This document shows positions 5,188 to 9,129 of a stretch of DNA of 9,129 nt, piece after piece. This stretch comes from Planctomycetota bacterium (lineage in GTDB: Bacteria; Planctomycetota; Brocadiia; JAJRTI01). The position numbers and the translations under genes were made by a program. The notes below the pieces were generated by a model. That model was not told where the DNA came from. It did no database searches and was given only the letters and a program-made list of their open reading frames with translations. Position 1 is the stretch's first letter, and every line of letters begins with the position of its first letter. The stretch is taken from positions 1 through 9,129 of the forward strand of contig JAJRTI010000401.1 of assembly GCA_024278415.1 (NCBI GenBank), given 5' to 3'.

Positions 5188-7542
5188 ATGAAAAGCTTCG
5201 CCGCCCAGTTCGCCAGCTTCATGGCCGCGCCGTTTGCCGCGGCCGTGGCGTGCACCGCGGCGGACGTGGCGTGGGTGCGCCACGTGGTCGGCGTGCGCTG
5301 GATCGGCCCGGCGGCTTGGTGTGCGCGCGCGGGCTGGGCATTGGGCGTGTATCTGCTTTTCAGCGTCGGGGCCGCGGCCGCGGGGAGAGGGCTCTGGCTC
5401 CTCGTGCGCAACAGGCGCTGGGCGAAGGCATGGCTGGAGCGAGCGCTGAGGGGCCCGGGCATCGTCTTCGCCATCATGGCGACGCTGTGGACCGCGGCCG
5501 TGTTCGATGCGTCGCTCGTGTTCGACGCTGGGACGGTCCGTGTGTATCGTTCGCTCCTAGTGTGGACGCCGGCGCTGCTCGCCGATGGCGCGGTCCTCGC
5601 GTGGCTGGGGGTGGCCCTCTATCGGCAGGTTTGGCGCCGGCGCGGTCTGCGCCGATGTCTCATGTGGCTGGCCGTCGCGGCCCTTTCCGTGGTTGCGGTT
5701 CTCGCGCTGACGACCGTGTTCGCGGAGTTTGCGATCCAACGCGGCGCGGCGCGCTTTGCCGTCCAGAGCTATGCCGCGCGTGCCGGCACGATGTGGTTTT
5801 CGCTATCCCGGAGTGCTCTTGGCGCGGGGGCGCTCTGGCTGTTCTGCTTTGGCGGCTGCGGCTTGCTCGCCGGCGCTGCGGCCTTCGCGGCGGACCGATT
5901 CCTGCCGCGGGTGAGCCGCGGGCTCGCCGCGGCCTTGTGTGTGGCCGCGCTTGCGGGCCTCGGCGTGGTCGCGGCGCGAAGCTGGCGGGCGCAGCCGCCG
6001 GCGCGGGCGGCCGCGGGCGCCAAGGATGCGAGCCAGAGCGTCGTGCTGCTCACGGTCGACGCGCTGCGGGCCGACTACGTCTCCTCCTACGGCGCACACG
6101 CGTTCACGCCGAACATCGGCGCACTCGCCAAGCGAGGGGTCGTGTTTGCGAACGCCACGACTGCCGCTCCTTGGACGCGGCCTTCCTTCGCGTCGCTCTT
6201 GCTCAGCGCCTATCCCACGGTCCACGGCGTTGGCGAGCAGGGCATTCAGCATCGCCGCCAGGGGGCCCACGCGCTGCCCGACCGGCTCACGTCGCTGCCG
6301 GAAGCGTTCCAGGCGGCCGGGTACACCACCCAGGCGTTCGTGTCGAACTCGCAGCTCCACCGCGCGTTCCACTTCGACCGCGGCTTCGACGACTACGTGA
6401 TGTATGAGGACGTCGGCGCGCGCACGCCCTGGCTGACGCTGGAGGAGGCGGCGCGGCCGGAGTTGATGCTCGTGCGCCGGGCGCGCCGGCTCCTGAAGCT
6501 GGAGCCGATCTACCGGCGCCGGCATGCAGACGAAGACGCGCGGCGGCATTCGGGCGCCATGCTGGCGCCGGCGGACGTGTTCCTGGTGGCGCGGGCCATC
6601 GAGTGGGTCCGCACCGCGCCGCGGCCGTTCTTCCTTTGGGTGCACCTCATTGGCGTGCACGATTACGGAAGCTACCACTTCCAGCGGACGGGGCCTCCGC
6701 GAGCCCGCGCGCCCATGGCGAGACTGATCGAGTTGGCCAAGACCACGCGCGTCGGCGGCCCGATCATGTCCGATCCCTACGTGCCCCAGTATCGCGAGGA
6801 TCTGAGACTCGCCTGGCCAGCGCCGTGGACGCTGAGCGCGCCGGCGGCCGCGGAGATCGACATGGCCCACTACGCTCAACGCTACGCGGACAACCTCCAG
6901 TTCGTGGACGCGGCTTTGGGCTGCTTGCTCGACGAACTCCAGGCGCAGGGCCTGCTCGGGCGAGGCCACGTGGCCTTTTCGTCAGACCACGGCGAAGAGT
7001 TCGGCGAGCACGAGGGCGGTTGGCACGGCCGCACGCAGTACCAGGAGGTCGTGCACGTGCCGCTCATTCTGGTGAGCCCAACGTTCGGCGCCAGAGCCGA
7101 GCAAGTTCGCCCGCCGTGCAGTTCGATCTCCCTCGCCCCCACATTGCTGTACCTGGCCGGCCTGCCCGTGCCGGCGACGTTCATGGGCAAGTCCCTCGCG
7201 CCCTTGGTCGCCGGCCAGGAGACGGAGCCGCGGCCAGTGCACTCGGAGTTTCTCGACGACCCGGCTCGCGAGCGCAAGGCCCGGCGCGAGGGCGACATGA
7301 AGTGCATCACCTCCGGCGGAGGCCACGCGGCCGAGCTTTACGACCTGGCCAAAGACCCCTGGGAGAAACACAATCTCGCGCAGGACAACCCGTACCTGCT
7401 CCGGGAAATGCTGCGCCGGCTCCACGCCTGGGAACGCCGGCAAGCCGGTGTGGCCAAGAAGGTGCGCCAAGGCCGAAAGGGGCGAGTGACCATTACCGAA
7501 GAGATGGGCGAGATGCTGAGGCGGCTTGGGTACGAAGACTGA
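5188..7542 (+). CDS. Membrane-anchored sulfatase-fold hydrolase or transferase with Thr nucleophile (paralogue 2, longer)
   Basis: A 784-residue paralogue of the preceding gene, with AGGAG at 5175-5179 eight bases before the ATG. About seven hydrophobic segments are visible: 10-30 (weaker), 43-66, 90-111, 122-145, 157-180, 207-234 and 246-264. Basic loops at 74-85, 146-156 and 237-244 fit the cytoplasmic side, again putting the catalytic domain outside. Signatures match paralogue 1 residue for residue: DALRADY (D291, D296), APWTRPS (T330), HLIGVH (486-491), SDHGEEFGEH (D600/H601), H613, and ELYDLAKDP near the end. The T330 offset is exactly 100 residues, all of it extra membrane region. Asp in the H-x-x-D-x-H motif of paralogue 1 is Gly489 here, and the polar insert is replaced by a different Pro/Arg-rich stretch (about 501-555). 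A tandem duplication with divergence in substrate-facing parts is likely. Confidence 0.85.
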   Translation: MKSFAAQFASFMAAPFAAAVACTAADVAWVRHVVGVRWIGPAAWCARAGWALGVYLLFSVGAAAAGRGLWLLVRNRRWAKAWLERALRGPGIVFAIMATLWTAAVFDASLVFDAGTVRVYRSLLVWTPALLADGAVLAWLGVALYRQVWRRRGLRRCLMWLAVAALSVVAVLALTTVFAEFAIQRGAARFAVQSYAARAGTMWFSLSRSALGAGALWLFCFGGCGLLAGAAAFAADRFLPRVSRGLAAALCVAALAGLGVVAARSWRAQPPARAAAGAKDASQSVVLLTVDALRADYVSSYGAHAFTPNIGALAKRGVVFANATTAAPWTRPSFASLLLSAYPTVHGVGEQGIQHRRQGAHALPDRLTSLPEAFQAAGYTTQAFVSNSQLHRAFHFDRGFDDYVMYEDVGARTPWLTLEEAARPELMLVRRARRLLKLEPIYRRRHADEDARRHSGAMLAPADVFLVARAIEWVRTAPRPFFLWVHLIGVHDYGSYHFQRTGPPRARAPMARLIELAKTTRVGGPIMSDPYVPQYREDLRLAWPAPWTLSAPAAAEIDMAHYAQRYADNLQFVDAALGCLLDELQAQGLLGRGHVAFSSDHGEEFGEHEGGWHGRTQYQEVVHVPLILVSPTFGARAEQVRPPCSSISLAPTLLYLAGLPVPATFMGKSLAPLVAGQETEPRPVHSEFLDDPARERKARREGDMKCITSGGGHAAELYDLAKDPWEKHNLAQDNPYLLREMLRRLHAWERRQAGVAKKVRQGRKGRVTITEEMGEMLRRLGYED

Positions 7543-7549
7543 GCCCGCG

Positions 7550-7578
7550 TTGCCCCCTCGCCGACACGGCGCTATAAT
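7550..7578 (+). promoter_or_regulatory. Sigma70-type promoter for the deacetylase gene
   Basis: TTGCCC (7550-7555) and a perfect TATAAT (7573-7578) are separated by 17 bases. Transcription should start near 7585, giving a leader of roughly 38 bases. The site begins right after the stop codon of the upstream paralogue at 7542, so the deacetylase can be expressed independently of it. Confidence 0.65.
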
Positions 7579-7622
7579 GCCCCCCACGCCAACGCCCGCC
7601 GAAGCATCGGAGCGCGCCCGCC

Positions 7623-8558
7623 ATGACCGGCCTGGTCTACGACGACATCTACCTGAAGCATGACACCGGAGCCCATCCGGAGTGCAGCGAACGCCTCCGC
7701 GCGGTGGCTGCGCGCCTGAGGTCGGAGGGGCTGTGGGACCAGCTCGCGCTCGTGCCGCCGCGGGAGGCGACCCTCGACGAAATCACGGCCGTGCACGAGC
7801 CGGCGCTCGTCGAGGTCGTGCGATCCGCAAGCGAGCACGCGCCCATGCACTTGGGCCCGGACACGCTGGTGTCGGCCCTGTCGTGCCAAGCCGCTCTGTA
7901 CGCGGCGGGCGGCGCGCTGGAGGCCGTGGACCGCGTCATGGCGGGCGACGCCGCGAACGCGGCCTGCCTCGTGCGCCCGCCCGGCCACCATGCCACGCCC
8001 ACGCGGTCCATGGGCTTCTGCCTCTTCAACAACGTGGCCATCGCCGCGCGTTACGCGCAGCACAAGCACGGCGTCGGCAGGGTGCTCATCGTCGATTGGG
8101 ACGTGCACCACGGCAACGGCACGCAGGATGTGTTTTACCGCGACGCGTCGGTCTTCTACTTCTCGACCCACAAGTCGCCCTTCTACCCCGGCACGGGCAT
8201 GCCCAACGAGACCGGCGAGGGCGCCGGCGTCGGCACGACGCTCAACGCTCCGATGGACCACAACACGACGCCCGATGAATTCGTGGCGACGTTTCGGGAG
8301 GCCATTGAAGGGCCGTGCCGCGCGTTCGCGCCGGAGTTCGTGCTCGTGTCGGCCGGGTTCGATGCGTACGAGGGCGACCCCATCGGCCAACTCGGGCTGC
8401 GGCCCCAAGACTTCCGCACGCTGACGGACCTCGTGGCGGGGCTGGCCCAGGACACCGCGCAGGGCCGGCTCGTGTCCGCGCTGGAGGGCGGGTACGATCT
8501 CGCGGGCTTGGCCTCGTGCTTCGAGCAACACGTGCGGGGGCTGATGGCGAGCGGGTGA
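7623..8558 (+). CDS. Histone deacetylase-family (class II type) zinc deacetylase
   Basis: A 311-residue protein of normal length for bacterial HDAC-like amidohydrolases, which remove acetyl groups from acetyl-lysine, acetylpolyamines or similar amides using one zinc. CGGAG at 7608-7612 precedes the ATG by 10 bases. The full active site is present. RPPGHHA holds the catalytic His pair H122/H123. DWDVHHGNGTQ holds zinc ligands D160 and H162 plus the charge-relay D158. SAGFDAYEGDP holds zinc ligand D247. EGGYD holds the transition-state Tyr Y291. The N-terminus (TGLVYDD...HPE) matches the class II start, and GFCLFNN follows the His pair. No signal peptide is seen. Its own promoter and the convergent neighbour suggest a single-gene unit. 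Substrate cannot be chosen between acetylpolyamines, acetoin-related compounds and acetylated proteins. Confidence 0.93.
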   Translation: MTGLVYDDIYLKHDTGAHPECSERLRAVAARLRSEGLWDQLALVPPREATLDEITAVHEPALVEVVRSASEHAPMHLGPDTLVSALSCQAALYAAGGALEAVDRVMAGDAANAACLVRPPGHHATPTRSMGFCLFNNVAIAARYAQHKHGVGRVLIVDWDVHHGNGTQDVFYRDASVFYFSTHKSPFYPGTGMPNETGEGAGVGTTLNAPMDHNTTPDEFVATFREAIEGPCRAFAPEFVLVSAGFDAYEGDPIGQLGLRPQDFRTLTDLVAGLAQDTAQGRLVSALEGGYDLAGLASCFEQHVRGLMASG

Positions 8559-8564
8559 GCCTGG

Positions 8565-8939
8565 CTACTTCTTGTTCAGGTCCGCTGGGCGTTTCATCTG
8601 CCGCGGCTTCTTGGGCGGGCGCTTGAGGATGTCCCTGCGCCAAGCCTGCTCGATTTCGCCCAGCACGTCTCCGCCTCGGCCCGTGGCCCGGCGCAGAGCG
8701 TCCTCCATGGGCCGGCCGTGCTTCACCTCCGCCAGCATCTTCGCGGCCGCGTCCGGCCCCAGCCGGTCGACGAGGAACCGCGTGGCGCTCGCGCTCTCCG
8801 AGTAGAATAGCCACACCATCTTCGGGTCCTTGGGGTAGCGGAAGGCCGCGTACAGCTCCGACAGCGGGAAGGGCTTGCCCCGGCGCACCGCCTCATACGC
8901 GGGCCAGTCGTACTTGTCCCCGCGGTTGCCCCCTGCCCT
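8565..8939 (-). pseudogene. C-terminal remnant of a peptidase-MA-like protein, truncated upstream
   Basis: On the minus strand a coding-like frame ends at a TAG (8567-8565), only 6 bases from the deacetylase stop, so the two are convergent. A GTG at 8888 could start a 107-residue protein. However, sensible residues continue upstream of it (GNRGDKYDWPAYEAV) until an in-frame TAA at 8942-8940. The visible pattern is characteristic: YPKDPKMVWLFYSESASATR, then FLVDRLGPDAAAKML, then GEIEQAWRRDIL. This resembles the helical C-terminal part of peptidase-MA-like (gluzincin-type) proteins. The HExxH catalytic half is absent. No ribosome-binding site is seen before the GTG. A frame slip in the G-run at 8929-8933 would join it to another frame (EIVGKGQG), but that frame also closes at a TAG (8998-8996). 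It is probably a broken gene; a short real protein from GTG 8888 is the alternative. Confidence 0.5.
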
Positions 8940-9032
8940 TTACCCACAATTTCTGGCGAGCCGGCGCGGGCGCACACGCGAATGGTGCGCCAAAACTAGA
9001 CATTGAAAGAGAAATAGTGTATATGATCGGGG
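8940..9032. other. AT-rich junction between the broken gene and a plus-strand gene
   Basis: This stretch contains a small hairpin, GGCGCAC (8969-8975) with GTGCGCC (8985-8991). It is followed by a markedly AT-rich run at 8991-9027, unlike anything else in this GC-rich window. TTGAAA (9003-9008) and TATGAT (9022-9027) resemble promoter boxes but are only 13 bases apart. It coincides with the point where the minus-strand gene loses its frame, which would fit an insertion or deletion breakpoint. No confirmed terminal repeat can be named because the window ends soon after. Confidence 0.35.
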
Positions 9033-9129
9033 ATGAAACGCCAACTCCCCCGCGACGTGCAAACGCGCCCACACCCCACGCCCGTGTTCCCGCGCCCGCG
9101 GCACGTGCAGCGCGCCTACGACGTGTACG
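9033..9129 (+). CDS. Start of an unidentified plus-strand gene (cut by window edge)
   Basis: From an ATG at 9033 the frame is open for 32 codons to the window end. It begins MKRQLPRDVQTR and contains PVFPRPRHVQRAYDVY, rich in Arg and Pro. Codons favour G or C in third position, as in the neighbouring genes. There is no clear Shine-Dalgarno motif; only GGGG lies directly before the ATG. The AT-rich, promoter-like sequence just upstream makes a gene start here plausible. The basic N-terminus would suit a DNA-binding or transposase protein, but I cannot recognise the family and assign no function. Confidence 0.3.
   Translation, partial: MKRQLPRDVQTRPHPTPVFPRPRHVQRAYDVY

Noticed and set aside
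5803..6969. Minus-strand open frame (388 codons) inside paralogue 2
   Set aside because: Composition-driven shadow, antisense to the conserved catalytic domain.
3024..7542. Naming both membrane enzymes as formylglycine-dependent arylsulfatases
   Set aside because: The required Cys/Ser is Thr in both and the motif Arg is absent, so only the fold-level name is supported.
7572..8531. Minus-strand open frame (319 codons) covering almost the whole deacetylase gene
   Set aside because: Antisense to a gene with a full HDAC active site; no motif of its own.

Overview
The window is about 9.1 kb of GC-rich DNA with tightly packed genes and short spacers. The gene content (secreted NHL-type beta-propeller, creatininase-family amidohydrolase, tandem sulfatase-fold enzymes with membrane anchors) and the sigma70-like promoters fit a bacterium of the Planctomycetota/PVC type. 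No marker gene is present, so this is an inference from style. Promoter-like sites preceding two of the genes share the form TTGCC(G/C)-N17-TA(C/T)AAT.

Layout. (1) 1-632, minus strand: N-terminal 210 codons of a secreted NHL/SMP-30-like propeller, cut by the window edge. (2) 633-841: divergent promoter region with one promoter candidate per direction. (3) 842-1902, plus strand: a two-gene unit, a 79-residue acidic protein with two EF-hand-like half motifs, then a creatininase-family hydrolase. (4) 1903-2123: spacer holding a nested set of inverted repeats and an extended -10 promoter. (5) 2124-7542: an N-acetylneuraminate-lyase-like aldolase followed 12 bases later by a multi-pass membrane sulfatase-fold enzyme, then, after a palindromic repeat element, a longer paralogue of that enzyme. 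(6) 7550-8558: a clear promoter and a class II histone-deacetylase-family gene. (7) 8565-8939, minus strand: C-terminal remnant of what looks like a peptidase-MA-type protein, truncated upstream by stops. (8) 8940-9129: an unusually AT-rich junction and the start of an unidentified plus-strand gene.

How the genes may work together. The most interesting block is the aldolase plus two paralogous membrane enzymes. Both paralogues carry Thr where sulfatases carry the Cys/Ser that becomes formylglycine, and both have an odd number of predicted membrane segments that obey the positive-inside rule and place the catalytic domain outside the cytoplasm. That architecture (membrane bundle, external domain, Thr nucleophile, DHGE motif) is shared with phosphoethanolamine and glycerophosphate transferases such as EptA and LtaS. 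The pair may therefore decorate or trim surface glycans or lipids rather than desulfate. The aldolase keeps the sialic-acid-lyase catalytic Lys/Tyr and sugar-binding residues but has Gly-Gly at the carboxylate-binding Ser-Thr. A link between a keto-acid sugar aldolase and surface modification is plausible but unproven.
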